A stretch of 28,827 bases of DNA from IMG/VR virus record IMGVR_UViG_3300027714_000082, positions 1-28,827 of that record; one strand, given 5' to 3'. The notes under the pieces were generated by a model, which did not search any database, was not told where the DNA came from, and saw only the letters and a program-made list of their open reading frames with translations. Numbering within the stretch: position 1 is the first letter of the stretch; every line of letters begins with the position of its first letter. Source of the DNA: a virus. Positions 9,468 through 17,906 of the stretch are shown in pieces. The position numbers were made by a program, and so were the translations under genes.

Positions 9468-10201
9468 TATTCTACTGGCTCCCCATCTGGTATTGTATTT
9501 AATACTGTCATTGTTAACGTTTTTAAATCACTAAATGAAACATTAGAACCATAAAATGTATTTAAATCTGGATATATTCTTTTTTGATTATTGTCTATTA
9601 ACCACTTCCTACTATCACTAGCAAACTCATTTGTTATAACATCTCTATTTGATATACCGTTTGGTAGTGGATTTGCAAATTGAACATCAGCTAATTCTGA
9701 TATAGACCTATCTATAATTTGTTCTAGTTGCCCACTTTTAAGAGTGTCTCTGTATTTACCATTATACACCGTAGTGCTTAAAGTTTCTATATTACTAATA
9801 ATATCTGTAATAAAATATTGTGTTGGAACATCTCCTGGTGCTGTTGTTGTGTTGGCGGGAGGCCCAGTCATTGCTCCAGCATCAGATCCAGCATTGGAAT
9901 TTGATTGTTCGGAAAATAAATAAGCGTTATATTCAGCATTCAACACATCTAACAATCGTTGACCAGCACCTATACTTAAAGCAGTTTCAAATTGATTATA
10001 TGCTGGAGAATTAAAATTTGCATTTTCTATACCCATTCCTGTTTCTATGTCTTCAAACAAAACACGAACCTGTTTATTTGGCCCCATTTTAAATCCAGCC
10101 TCAGCGGATTCAGCAAGTCTTGTTAAATAGTCACGACTTTTTTTGTCTATAAACTCTCTATAAAAATCTACATCTTGTAATTCTTGTTCTGTATATGGCA
10201 T
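9467..10201 (-). CDS. Virion-associated protein of unknown function
   Basis: 244 residues, acidic and mostly helical in look, with a low-complexity Ala/Gly/Pro/Thr linker at ~100-125 (AGAMTGPPANTTTAPGD). The helical N-terminus (TEQELQDVDFYREFIDKKS) and the helical C-terminal half are separated by this linker. It overlaps both neighbours by one base, so it is coupled into the structural operon. No family recognised. Confidence 0.75.
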   Translation of the reverse strand: MPYTEQELQDVDFYREFIDKKSRDYLTRLAESAEAGFKMGPNKQVRVLFEDIETGMGIENANFNSPAYNQFETALSIGAGQRLLDVLNAEYNAYLFSEQSNSNAGSDAGAMTGPPANTTTAPGDVPTQYFITDIISNIETLSTTVYNGKYRDTLKSGQLEQIIDRSISELADVQFANPLPNGISNRDVITNEFASDSRKWLIDNNQKRIYPDLNTFYGSNVSFSDLKTLTMTVLNTIPDGEPVE

Positions 10202-11316
10202 TATATCGATACCTTAAATGTAAAACCCTCATCAAAAAATTGGTCTGTTTCATCAACAGTATTACTACCACTTTGTATTCTATATTCTAGTGTATAGTAT
10301 CTCTCAGGTTGATATCCTTCTAAATCTAAATTAAAATAATTACCAGTAGAATCACAACTCAAAAGAGATGATGTTGAATAAGGTACAATAACCTCATTAG
10401 TTTCAGCATCACGTATTGAATAAAACGATGAACCACTTGGTAAATATTTTACAGCCAAATTTGCAGAAGTTGTAGAAAATGATTTATCAGGAAATCTTTC
10501 TCTACCTACAACTCTAAATCTAGCTTTGGAATTTTCTTTATACTCCGGCCTCAAACCTTTCATATAAATAACCATATCTTCTAGGTTAGTTGAAGTTAAT
10601 GGACTAAGTGAACCAGAATCCCATTTGGAATCATACCATATAGTTTCTAATGTAGGTGGGTACTTAGTATGTGTATCGGATGAAAAAAAGGAAAAATTAC
10701 CCAACCTATTTGTACTACCCTCATCAGTACTGGCATCTAAATTTCCAACACTACCACTTCTTTTTAACATAAATCCGTGATTTTCAATAGAACCACTCAT
10801 CCATTTAAATACAATATCACTCACATCCATTTTAAAATCTGTTGTCTTGTGGGTGAAGTTAGCTCTACCTTCAAATCCACTTCCACTAGTCCAAGAACCA
10901 CCAGAGGAACTTACCATCGCATCATGTCCCCACAAAGTACCATCTACAAAACCATCTTTATAAAACCAACTACATCCTTCTTGACTAATTGGATTGTCAT
11001 ATGCACGACCTTCACCCATTGTCCAAGATTGACTAACTGGATATGCATATAAACTTTGTGATGTTGCCAGAGCTGTTGGTTTCGCATCATATAAATTTAA
11101 AAAGAATTTTGGAACAGCTCCACCGAGTCTACCAACTTGAATAGATTTTGATACTTCTGTTATGTCAAATTTTAATAAAATACGGGATACATTTACTGCC
11201 TCACCAGTATCACTAACATCTTTTCGTATTTCTAATATTTCATCTAACCCACTATTCATACTACCACTATGTTCGTATAAAGTAGAATCTTTTTCAGCAA
11301 ATGTAAAATAATGCAT
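10201..11316 (-). CDS. Virion structural protein with DNRLRE/CBM96-like start
   Basis: 371 residues. The first ~60 (FAEKDSTLYEHSGSMNSGLDE, later VSRILLKFDI) resemble DNRLRE/CBM96-type beta-sandwich domains, where a D-x-T-[IL]-Y motif is followed by a small-residue segment and a (R)-x-L-[IL]-K-F-D strand. The region SGSFEGRANFTHKT...FKMDVSDIV fits the later strands of the same domain. The remainder is beta-rich. The gene lies directly after gp6, with GGGGGGATA before its ATG. A carbohydrate-contacting virion protein is a reasonable inference; gp8-like baseplate function is an alternative I cannot test. Confidence 0.75.
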   Translation of the reverse strand: MHYFTFAEKDSTLYEHSGSMNSGLDEILEIRKDVSDTGEAVNVSRILLKFDITEVSKSIQVGRLGGAVPKFFLNLYDAKPTALATSQSLYAYPVSQSWTMGEGRAYDNPISQEGCSWFYKDGFVDGTLWGHDAMVSSSGGSWTSGSGFEGRANFTHKTTDFKMDVSDIVFKWMSGSIENHGFMLKRSGSVGNLDASTDEGSTNRLGNFSFFSSDTHTKYPPTLETIWYDSKWDSGSLSPLTSTNLEDMVIYMKGLRPEYKENSKARFRVVGRERFPDKSFSTTSANLAVKYLPSGSSFYSIRDAETNEVIVPYSTSSLLSCDSTGNYFNLDLEGYQPERYYTLEYRIQSGSNTVDETDQFFDEGFTFKVSI

Positions 11317-11320
11317 TTAT

Positions 11321-13309
11321 CTATCCCCCCACACCTAAATTATCACCAAGTACTTTACCCTTTATGTCAACATTAGGATATTTTATTTCAAAGATGCTTG
11401 GGTCTAATGACGGATATAAAACACCTTCTTTTAAAGCACTGGTTATGTCATAAAAATTTCCAGAATAACCCTCTGCTACACTATATTTGTTAGTAACTAC
11501 TATTGGTAAATTATTTGGATTATTTTCTGCCGGTGGAACAACTGTTGCCACTCCATTTACTAAAGATAGTTCATACGCTATATCAGATAAAACTATTGGT
11601 TGGCCAAGTTGCCATCTATCAATTTCAAAAAAATCTTTTATTTCATTAACACATCTTAAAAGTACATCTTGTTTGTTAAACCCAGCTTTTGTTAATATTC
11701 CAAAATCAATTCCTATATTAATAACATATGCATCTTTAATATTCACAGCATCAGTAACCATTCTGAATTGAGATAAATAAGTTTTTAAATTTTCTTTTAC
11801 TGTATGACTCAATGTAGTTAATTTTTTATTGTTGTCGTAACCTAATGTATACATATTAACTGCCAATGGATTTGGTATTCTACCAGTTTGTAGAGATAAT
11901 ACTGTAGAACCAATGTCAGCTTCAGTTATTGTTCTTTCTAAATTTTCTGTAGCCGATGTTGCATTAAGTTGGTCATCTTGTACAAAGTGAACCTTTGCAA
12001 CAGAACCATACTTAGCTGGCAATGCATATGCTCTACCGATATAATCTTCTTTGGTCACGTTTCTCTGTTGTGCTTGAAAGTGTGCTAAAGCACTTTCACG
12101 AACTTCTCTAACTGTTTGACCAGCTGAACCACCCTTAGCTGGTTCTGGATTAATAAATGATACGGAGTCTTTTGTATCTTGAACCAACGCTGTTGATAGT
12201 AAAGCATCATTTATAACAAAACTTATATTTGATATATCAGTAATGTCATCTGAATTTACATTATCATCTAAACCACCACCAAAAGCGTATTGTATAGTTA
12301 GTGTTGTATTAGATGGTGCTAGTCCAAAGGTTCTTGTTTTAAGAAAGTTACTTGGATCAAAAGCATCTGTTAAAAAACTTGGACTGCCTGGTAGACTAGA
12401 ACCAACACTAGTTGGATTAGGTATAACTTCCTCATCTGGATTATCTGAAATACCAGCACCAAATCTTAAAACTACTTTATCATTTTCATCTATAAAAGTT
12501 GTAAATCTACGAGAAGTTTTCTTTAACTTTAAAATATAAGGAGCAGTTTGCCCATCTGCAGCTGCAACAGGATCATTATCTACATTGTTTTCCATATCTT
12601 CAAATATAGTATCTCTTGCTAATGAATCTACTTCATACCATTTATTACCATCACTATCTGTACATGATAATATTTCTATAACATCTTCATTTGATAATTT
12701 TATTTGTGTATATTTTTCTGCAGAACCAAAATCAAAAAATTCTGATACTATTGTTCCACTTTGAGCTTTTACTTGTTTTTTCAACAAAAATTTAGTTGGA
12801 AGATTGTTATTGGTTTCAAATATAGACTCTTGTACTTGATTAGATAAATTTGAAGATTTAAAATTAACATCCTCCAAAGTACGAAACACAGTTCCATTAG
12901 ATGATGCATTTATTCTAGTTCCAGCAGGTATGGTTAGACCATATCTATAATCAGCAATGTCATTTAGAGCTGGTACTGTTTGAAATACATCTAACGTAAC
13001 TCCTGCAGCTGAAGTAGTTCTTGGTTTATATCCAAATGATTGAGCTATATTATAGACATTTTGTTTCTCTTCGGCGTAAGCTAATAAAGATTCTTTGAAT
13101 TGTGAATCTATATAATACGACAAAACATCACCAACATAGGCAGTCATTTCAATAAACATCATACCAGGAGAAGCTTCATTAAAATCATTATATGTATTTG
13201 GAAAATATTGTTTAGCAAATTCAATTAAATTAGCTCTAAAGTCATTAAAGTCTTTATTGAGATAATTTACTGTTTTTACTACATTTTTTTTTACTGTTGT
13301 ACGAGCCAT
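11321..13309 (-). CDS. gp6: Baseplate wedge protein, T4 gp6 / Baseplate_J family
   Basis: 662 residues, almost exactly the length of T4 gp6 (660). The N-terminus (VNYLNKDFNDFRANLIEFAKQYFP, then NEASPGMMFIEMTAYVGDVLSYYID) is the characteristic gp6 start, and the middle contains the AQQRNVTKEDYIGRAYALPAKYG segment typical of gp6/gpJ proteins. gp6 forms the wedge dimers that link the baseplate into a ring around the hub. The gene lies directly downstream of gp25, the usual partner order. The start has AGGAATTC upstream. Confidence 0.95.
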   Translation of the reverse strand: MARTTVKKNVVKTVNYLNKDFNDFRANLIEFAKQYFPNTYNDFNEASPGMMFIEMTAYVGDVLSYYIDSQFKESLLAYAEEKQNVYNIAQSFGYKPRTTSAAGVTLDVFQTVPALNDIADYRYGLTIPAGTRINASSNGTVFRTLEDVNFKSSNLSNQVQESIFETNNNLPTKFLLKKQVKAQSGTIVSEFFDFGSAEKYTQIKLSNEDVIEILSCTDSDGNKWYEVDSLARDTIFEDMENNVDNDPVAAADGQTAPYILKLKKTSRRFTTFIDENDKVVLRFGAGISDNPDEEVIPNPTSVGSSLPGSPSFLTDAFDPSNFLKTRTFGLAPSNTTLTIQYAFGGGLDDNVNSDDITDISNISFVINDALLSTALVQDTKDSVSFINPEPAKGGSAGQTVREVRESALAHFQAQQRNVTKEDYIGRAYALPAKYGSVAKVHFVQDDQLNATSATENLERTITEADIGSTVLSLQTGRIPNPLAVNMYTLGYDNNKKLTTLSHTVKENLKTYLSQFRMVTDAVNIKDAYVINIGIDFGILTKAGFNKQDVLLRCVNEIKDFFEIDRWQLGQPIVLSDIAYELSLVNGVATVVPPAENNPNNLPIVVTNKYSVAEGYSGNFYDITSALKEGVLYPSLDPSIFEIKYPNVDIKGKVLGDNLGVGG

Positions 13310-13321
13310 TTTGAATTCCTA

Positions 13322-13750
13322 TTAGTATGTTGTAGCTGTATAACCTGCATCTAAAGTTATTGATTCTAAAGTTTCAGGATTGAGACTAGTAGTATATGAT
13401 ATTGATACAAATAACTTATTCACATCAGCCGCATCGGTTAAGGTATTAACTTGTTGTATACTTATATAAGGTAACCATTTTTCTACTGCTCTTCTAACTT
13501 CTTCGTCTATTGATTCAGTTAACGTATCAGTATCAGGTTCAAAACAAAGAGCTCTTAATGTACTACCAAATTCAGGTTGACCAACTCTTTCACCAACATG
13601 AGTTAATAATAAATTTTTAAGATTATGTTGTGATTGTTCCAATGAATTTTTAGTTAATGCAAAATCATTATTATTATCCGATCTTAATGGAAAGGATAGC
13701 CCAACATATTTTCTTGGATCGAGATCAATCTCTTTTGCGCTTTCAGGCAT
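13322..13750 (-). CDS. gp25: Baseplate wedge protein, gp25/GpW family
   Basis: 142 residues (T4 gp25 is 132). The family core is visible: an FPLR segment, then SLEQSQHNLKNLLLTHVGERVGQPEFGSTLRALCFEP with the conserved L..L..t..GER...P.FGs.lr..lFE pattern, then EEVRRAVEKWLPYI. gp25 is a conserved sheath-initiating wedge component next to gp6 in contractile tails. Its Shine-Dalgarno (GGAGG) lies inside the last codons of the preceding gene and within a small hairpin, pointing to translational coupling. Confidence 0.95.
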   Translation of the reverse strand: MPESAKEIDLDPRKYVGLSFPLRSDNNNDFALTKNSLEQSQHNLKNLLLTHVGERVGQPEFGSTLRALCFEPDTDTLTESIDEEVRRAVEKWLPYISIQQVNTLTDAADVNKLFVSISYTTSLNPETLESITLDAGYTATTY

Positions 13751-14212
13751 TTATAAAGGCCCTCCTTTTTTCTTATCTAAAGCTTTCATCAAACCACTAT
13801 AGTCTTTTGTTAATGCGTTTTTTACATGATCTGGAACTTGGTCAATTGATTTACCAGCTTTTTTAATTGTATCAATTGCCACCATATCTCTCTTCATATC
13901 ATCTGATTTTCCATATCCCAACATTTCAGACATTTTTGAACTATCAAAAGTCCCACCACCTAAAGTTGGATATTCACCAGATCGACTTTGTTTTTTACTA
14001 AGTCCAATAGTTTCATTTAAAACATCGTTTAAACTTTTATTTTTTGTAAAATGAATTTCTTCATGAGGTTCTACGATTTCTGGAATAATATCAATTAATT
14101 GGTTTGAAGTTTTTTCTCTAGTTTCTTCTTTTATAAATATCTTTTTAACTTCTTTTTTCACTTCTTTACGGACTACTTCTGTTATTATTTTCATAAATTG
14201 TTTTTTATTCAT
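13751..14212 (-). CDS. Small baseplate-cluster protein, unknown function
   Basis: 153 residues. The N-terminal ~35 are a strongly basic amphipathic helix (KQFMKIITEVVRKEVKKEVKKIF). The middle has a TLGGGTFDSSKMSEMLGYG segment and the C-terminus is Lys-rich (LDKKKGGPL). It sits between the gp5-like spike gene and gp25, with strong SD AGGAG. It could be a baseplate assembly factor; nothing in the sequence identifies one. Confidence 0.72.
   Translation of the reverse strand: MNKKQFMKIITEVVRKEVKKEVKKIFIKEETREKTSNQLIDIIPEIVEPHEEIHFTKNKSLNDVLNETIGLSKKQSRSGEYPTLGGGTFDSSKMSEMLGYGKSDDMKRDMVAIDTIKKAGKSIDQVPDHVKNALTKDYSGLMKALDKKKGGPL
13755..13768 (-). promoter_or_regulatory. SD-sequestering hairpin upstream of gp25
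   Basis: Minus strand AAAGG-AGGG-CCTTT can fold into a 5-bp, 4-nt-loop hairpin that holds the gp25 Shine-Dalgarno. It lies within the last codons of the upstream gene, whose TAA ends just before the gp25 ATG. A ribosome finishing the upstream gene would open it. Confidence 0.4.
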
Positions 14213-14235
14213 GATAACTCCTGTTGCTTTGGTTG

Positions 14236-15504
14236 TTAATATCTTCTCGGGCCGACATCACGATTACCACTAGAGTCGCGTGTCGAATCACCATTCTCTG
14301 ATCTACCTGTACCTGTACCTGTATCAGTTCCACCAGCTTGGGTATCTGGATTCAAATCATTTAATTTTTTCTTTCTAGTAATACCTTTTTTAGAAGGAAA
14401 GGGTAGTTTTATATTTGGGTTTGCTACCATTATTTGAGTATTTAAATATTTTTTATTTACAATAATATCTATTATACTAGGTAATTTTTGTCCAACTAAT
14501 TGTACAATTTCACCAGCAGCTTTAGCTGCAGTTGGTGGTGTAGCTAACTTTGGTACTAGTGTACTTAAAGTTCCAAATGCATCTACTAAATTTTTTAGTA
14601 AATCACCAAGTACTTCAGCATTTATTGTTGGTATGAATAATGCATTTGGTGGCCCTAATTTTATAGTACTACCTGCTCGAGCATGTATAAAAACTTCTTC
14701 ACCTGATATGTAAACATCCTTCCCTGCATTGATACTAACATCATCTCTACCACTAATATCCACACCGTCAGATTTTATTAATATTTTTTTACCTCTAACA
14801 ATATCACCATCAAATTTTTCTGCTGAAACTTCTGGAGGTTTTTTAGTTTTCCATGGCAATCCATCATCTAATAAATAAATAGATGAACCATCCAATTCTA
14901 TATCTTCATTTATAGGTAAACCACTTTTTAATTTTTCTTCATTTGTTAGTGATCTTTGACCACATCTTATTTTAATAGTAGGTTTATTATTGCCTGGATA
15001 TGTACCAAATTTAATTGATTGTCCAAACCTACCATAATGAACTATTTCACCTTCATTTAATTTAACTGGCCTTATGTTTTTTCTTTCAAAGGTTTTACCA
15101 TATTTAGTATTTTTTTGATAATCACCACCAACACCAGGAATAGAATTTTCATTGACTGAATTTTTTCTGTTTATAATACCATAATAATAATGTTGACCAT
15201 TATATTCTGCTACAATAACGTGTTCACCAATCAATGGTATTTGTTTTGAATTTGGAAACAATGGTAATACCGCACCACCTTTAATTTGCTGTGAAGGTTC
15301 ATTAATAAAAGTACCCATAATAGCTCCCTGCGACCAATCATCTAAATCAGTTTTAGTAACTTCCATAGGTTCTATTTCAAAAAACTCAGCTCGATTTACT
15401 CTGAGAAGTTTTTTTATATAAGAACTTATTGCAGCTGGTGTAGGTAGCCGTGGAAGTTTTATTCCACCACTGTTATCCTTTCTATCTTTTTTCCACCAGG
15501 CCAT
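14236..15504 (-). CDS. gp5: gp5-like baseplate hub/central spike protein, no lysozyme domain
   Basis: 422 residues. Residues ~30-120 form a gp5/VgrG-type OB-fold region (RAEFFEIEPMEV, GAIMGTFINE, then IPLIGEHVIVAEYNGQHYYYGIINR). Residues ~235-285 show short beta-helix-like repeats (KKILIKSDGVDISGRDDVSINAG, KDVYISGEEVFIHARAG), as in spike tips. T4 gp5 carries a lysozyme domain between these parts; none is visible here. The tail after ~380 is low complexity (TGTGTGRSENG...). The ATG directly follows the previous stop. Confidence 0.72.
   Translation of the reverse strand: MAWWKKDRKDNSGGIKLPRLPTPAAISSYIKKLLRVNRAEFFEIEPMEVTKTDLDDWSQGAIMGTFINEPSQQIKGGAVLPLFPNSKQIPLIGEHVIVAEYNGQHYYYGIINRKNSVNENSIPGVGGDYQKNTKYGKTFERKNIRPVKLNEGEIVHYGRFGQSIKFGTYPGNNKPTIKIRCGQRSLTNEEKLKSGLPINEDIELDGSSIYLLDDGLPWKTKKPPEVSAEKFDGDIVRGKKILIKSDGVDISGRDDVSINAGKDVYISGEEVFIHARAGSTIKLGPPNALFIPTINAEVLGDLLKNLVDAFGTLSTLVPKLATPPTAAKAAGEIVQLVGQKLPSIIDIIVNKKYLNTQIMVANPNIKLPFPSKKGITRKKKLNDLNPDTQAGGTDTGTGTGRSENGDSTRDSSGNRDVGPRRY
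14304..14321. repeat. Short tandem repeat, three TACCTG units
   Basis: Three perfect six-base units read on the plus strand, encoding alternating Gly-Thr in the low-complexity tail of the gp5-like protein. Unit number could vary without a frame change. Confidence 0.8.
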
Positions 15505-15894
15505 TTAGTCTACCTTGTTTTCTATTTTATTATGTATGTTATCAGATTCTATTTGTATGTCTTTTATAGTATCTTCTATACCAGAAAGTAATTGTTGTTT
15601 TTCTTCATCGGACAACCCATATTCATCTTCAGCTCCAACTTTACCCTCAGCTGAGATGAGTCTTTGAACTATACCAGCTAGCTTAACGAGTTGATCATCG
15701 TTTTTAACATTAATTTCCAAATACTCTTTTATCATTGGAACTATCATAACAGCGGTGTCGCCATCTTTGATAAACTTAGTAAGTTCTCTAGTTAAGACAT
15801 CTAGTTGTTTTCTATTGTGTTCTGTATTTTTGTAAATATCTTCAAAGAGTGATGATAGTGATTTACCCTCAAAGATTTCATAATCTATGCTCAT
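15505..15894 (-). CDS. Acidic helical protein heading the structural block
   Basis: A longer reading frame exists upstream, but I choose the internal ATG at 15894 (MSIDYEIFEGKSLSSLFEDI), giving 129 residues. The 31 upstream residues are aromatic AT-rich filler lacking an SD. The protein is helical and acidic, with a VPMIKEYLEINVKNDDQLVKLAG segment and a GLSDEEKQQLL helix. It is the first gene after the terminator closing the gp55 unit and directly precedes the gp5-like gene. T4 places uvsY near gp25, but no UvsY motif is evident, so function is left open. Confidence 0.72.
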   Translation of the reverse strand: MSIDYEIFEGKSLSSLFEDIYKNTEHNRKQLDVLTRELTKFIKDGDTAVMIVPMIKEYLEINVKNDDQLVKLAGIVQRLISAEGKVGAEDEYGLSDEEKQQLLSGIEDTIKDIQIESDNIHNKIENKVD

Positions 15895-16008
15895 TGTTTT
15901 ATCCAAGTAGTTTGATTCATATATAAATATATAATAACCTAAAAATGATGATATATAATATATATCACGACATTTTATCAAATACACTAATAATTATCAA
16001 AGTTGAGC

Positions 16009-16045
16009 AAAAAAAAAGGAAATCGTAATTGATTTCCCTTTTTTT
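16009..16045 (-). terminator. Strong intrinsic terminator after the gp55-like gene
   Basis: Minus strand GGAAATC-AATTAC-GATTTCC, extendable by flanking A:T pairs, is followed by nine T residues (16017-16009). It lies 42 nt downstream of the gp55-like stop and separates the middle-type operon from the late structural genes. The flanking A and T runs make it symmetric, so it could work in both directions. Confidence 0.88.
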
Positions 16046-16086
16046 ATTTGACTACATTCGTTGTTATAACCTATTATATTAAGAGT

Positions 16087-16863
16087 TTAAAATATAGAAC
16101 CTGTATTGGAAGTATCTATTTTACCAATTGTTGAAAACTCTTGCATCATATTACCATAATAATTTTTCATTTGGTTTATTACTCTAGTAATGTGTTGAGT
16201 ATTAGAACCTGTCATTTCACGTATCATTATGTAAAGAGCTTTCTTATTAAAGTTTTCTATGTTGGCTCTTCTACGAAATAACTCCAAAACAGAATCTGCA
16301 ACAAGTATATCTTTTTGTCTACGAAAAATATTAGTTATATTGTTATCCCAATAATCCAACATTTGATCTACAAACTCAATATTAAATTCATCATTTTCAC
16401 TTAGAGAAGTTTCAGAAGTTATGTTTCTCTTGTAGTCCAATACAGTTAGTTGGTCATGTATCTTCATCTTCTTGTAGTTATTGTTATTGTGAAGTATTAA
16501 CCAATTCTTACCAACAACTGAAAAGTATGAAAAAGCTCTTCCTTTATCTGGTATATACTTAGGCATTTGCATAACTAAGAACGCTACAACTTCATGTTTT
16601 ACTTCTTCAATAGGATAATCAAAATAGTAAAATTTAAAAGTATGAATTAGGTTTTCAGCCAATTTACTAAAAGCAAATTGAATATGCTCTTTATAAATTT
16701 TATTTTGAATGTGTGGTTTTTCTGGATTATCATTATATCGAATGATAGCATTTTGAACCGGTGTTCCAAAGTAAATTTTACTTTTCTTTTTTCTTGGCTT
16801 CTTCATCATTGATTTTAATTTAGGTTTTGGTTTTACTGAACCTGATACTGTTGTTGTAATCAT
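16087..16863 (-). CDS. gp55: Late-transcription sigma factor, T4 gp55-like
   Basis: 258 residues, a divergent sigma factor. After a basic N-terminus (PKPKLKSMMKKPRKKKSK) it has TPVQNAIIRYN, a helical region, HEVVAFLVMQMPKYIPDKGRAFSYFSVVGKNWLILHNNNNYKK (the region-2-like core promoter-melting segment seen in gp55 of marine T4-like phages), and a C-terminal helical part. gp55 directs host RNA polymerase to late promoters of TATAAATA type. T4 gp55 is 185 aa, so this copy is longer. It is last in its transcription unit, overlaps the previous stop by one base and is followed by a terminator. Confidence 0.85.
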   Translation of the reverse strand: MITTTVSGSVKPKPKLKSMMKKPRKKKSKIYFGTPVQNAIIRYNDNPEKPHIQNKIYKEHIQFAFSKLAENLIHTFKFYYFDYPIEEVKHEVVAFLVMQMPKYIPDKGRAFSYFSVVGKNWLILHNNNNYKKMKIHDQLTVLDYKRNITSETSLSENDEFNIEFVDQMLDYWDNNITNIFRRQKDILVADSVLELFRRRANIENFNKKALYIMIREMTGSNTQHITRVINQMKNYYGNMMQEFSTIGKIDTSNTGSIF

Positions 16864-17129
16864 TATTGTTCTTCCCCTTTATAACTGTCTAGTTGTTTAA
16901 CTGTTTCTTTTATTGCTTTGAAAATTGTACCTGTTTCATCATCGGCTTCAAAACTACCTTTAGCATCTATTTCATTTAGTTCTCGTTGTATTGTCTCTAT
17001 CATCTGAGTAAAGTTTTCTACCCAAGTTTCTAGTAGTTCTGTTTTTTTTGTTAAGTTCCATATTACATAACATGCAGTTATGAATAAAAATCCTACCACT
17101 ACACCGACTATTTGTAAATACATCAACAT
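16863..17129 (-). CDS. Small single-pass membrane protein
   Basis: 88 residues. Residues ~4-26 (YLQIVGVVVGFLFITACYVIW) form one clear membrane helix, followed by a soluble, acidic, coiled-coil-like tail (KKTELLETWVENFTQMIETIQRELNEIDAKG). A GGAG SD precedes the ATG. It sits between the HD protein and gp55 with one-base overlaps on both sides. Function unknown; a membrane-anchored assembly or lysis accessory is possible but unsupported. Confidence 0.75.
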   Translation of the reverse strand: MLMYLQIVGVVVGFLFITACYVIWNLTKKTELLETWVENFTQMIETIQRELNEIDAKGSFEADDETGTIFKAIKETVKQLDSYKGEEQ

Positions 17130-17905
17130 TATTTATCTCCAAAAAGTTCATCAAATAAATCTTTAGATTTTTGTGTGAGTTGTTTGGATGTTTCTCCCAT
17201 AGTAACAGCCTCTTTAATTTTCTTAACACTACCTTGAACTTTTATTTCTTCTTTAGTATTGTCACGTACCCAATCTTCAAACTCAATACGGGTAGTAGCC
17301 ATGTCTGCTTGGTGTAGTATATGGGGCATATTAGTCTTTAATTTCTTCTCTGAGGCGTATGCTTTAAGATATTGGATGTTACCCTCGTCATACATACCAT
17401 CGGTTAATTTTATCCCAATCATTTCATTCATTGTGATCTTAATATTAAATTGATTTAATATCCAAATACCCCTATCAGGTGGTGTCATGAATTGTAATTC
17501 TGGATTGTTGATATAATACTTACCTTGATTTTTTACATGCCATTCAGATTCATTTGGAATGTAGTGATCAGCATTTAAATCACCAACCTTACCCAAGTCA
17601 TGATGTATAGCAGCAAATATCAATTCCTCTTCTGTATAGTTATCAACTATCGCTCCATTGTCTTTCCATATCTTATAAAACTCTTTACTGTAATGTACAA
17701 TGTTTAAAATATGTTTTACATATCCACCTGGTGTACATAGATGAAAATGTTCTGTTCCTGAAGCTGGTGCTAAGCACATTCGATCTTCAAAGTGTTTATA
17801 CATTTTCAATAACTTTTCTTTACGTTCACCTTCAAAAGTATCCTCGATAAGTTTTATTAACTGATTCCAATTACCTTGTATTTGTTCTGGTGTAAATTTT
17901 AACAT
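17129..17905 (-). CDS. HD-domain metal-dependent phosphohydrolase
   Basis: I place the start at 17905 (MLKFTPEQ), 2 nt after the DpdA stop and just after GGGGAGAA; the longer frame from 17950 lacks such a site. The 258 residues contain HD-superfamily ligands in order: H65 (GYVKH), H102-D103 (FAAIHHDLGKVGD) and D201 (HQADMATTRIE). Such enzymes hydrolyse nucleotides, cyclic nucleotides or dNTPs. As the last enzyme gene of the 7-deazaguanine operon it could adjust nucleotide pools, but the substrate cannot be read from sequence. Confidence 0.85.
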   Translation of the reverse strand: MLKFTPEQIQGNWNQLIKLIEDTFEGERKEKLLKMYKHFEDRMCLAPASGTEHFHLCTPGGYVKHILNIVHYSKEFYKIWKDNGAIVDNYTEEELIFAAIHHDLGKVGDLNADHYIPNESEWHVKNQGKYYINNPELQFMTPPDRGIWILNQFNIKITMNEMIGIKLTDGMYDEGNIQYLKAYASEKKLKTNMPHILHQADMATTRIEFEDWVRDNTKEEIKVQGSVKKIKEAVTMGETSKQLTQKSKDLFDELFGDK

Positions 17906-17906
17906 T

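Noticed and set aside
15505-15894. Assignment as UvsY from T4 gene order
   Set aside because: Length and position fit loosely, but no UvsY sequence pattern is recognisable.
15922-15929. TATAAATA on the plus strand
   Set aside because: Points away from every gene, toward the terminator. Several such 8-mers are expected by chance in AT-rich DNA. A like case at 26225-26232 is part of a hairpin.
16972-17229. 85-aa minus-strand frame between the HD and small membrane protein genes
   Set aside because: Overlaps both in another frame, has no SD and has an unlikely composition; the two coupled genes explain the stretch.
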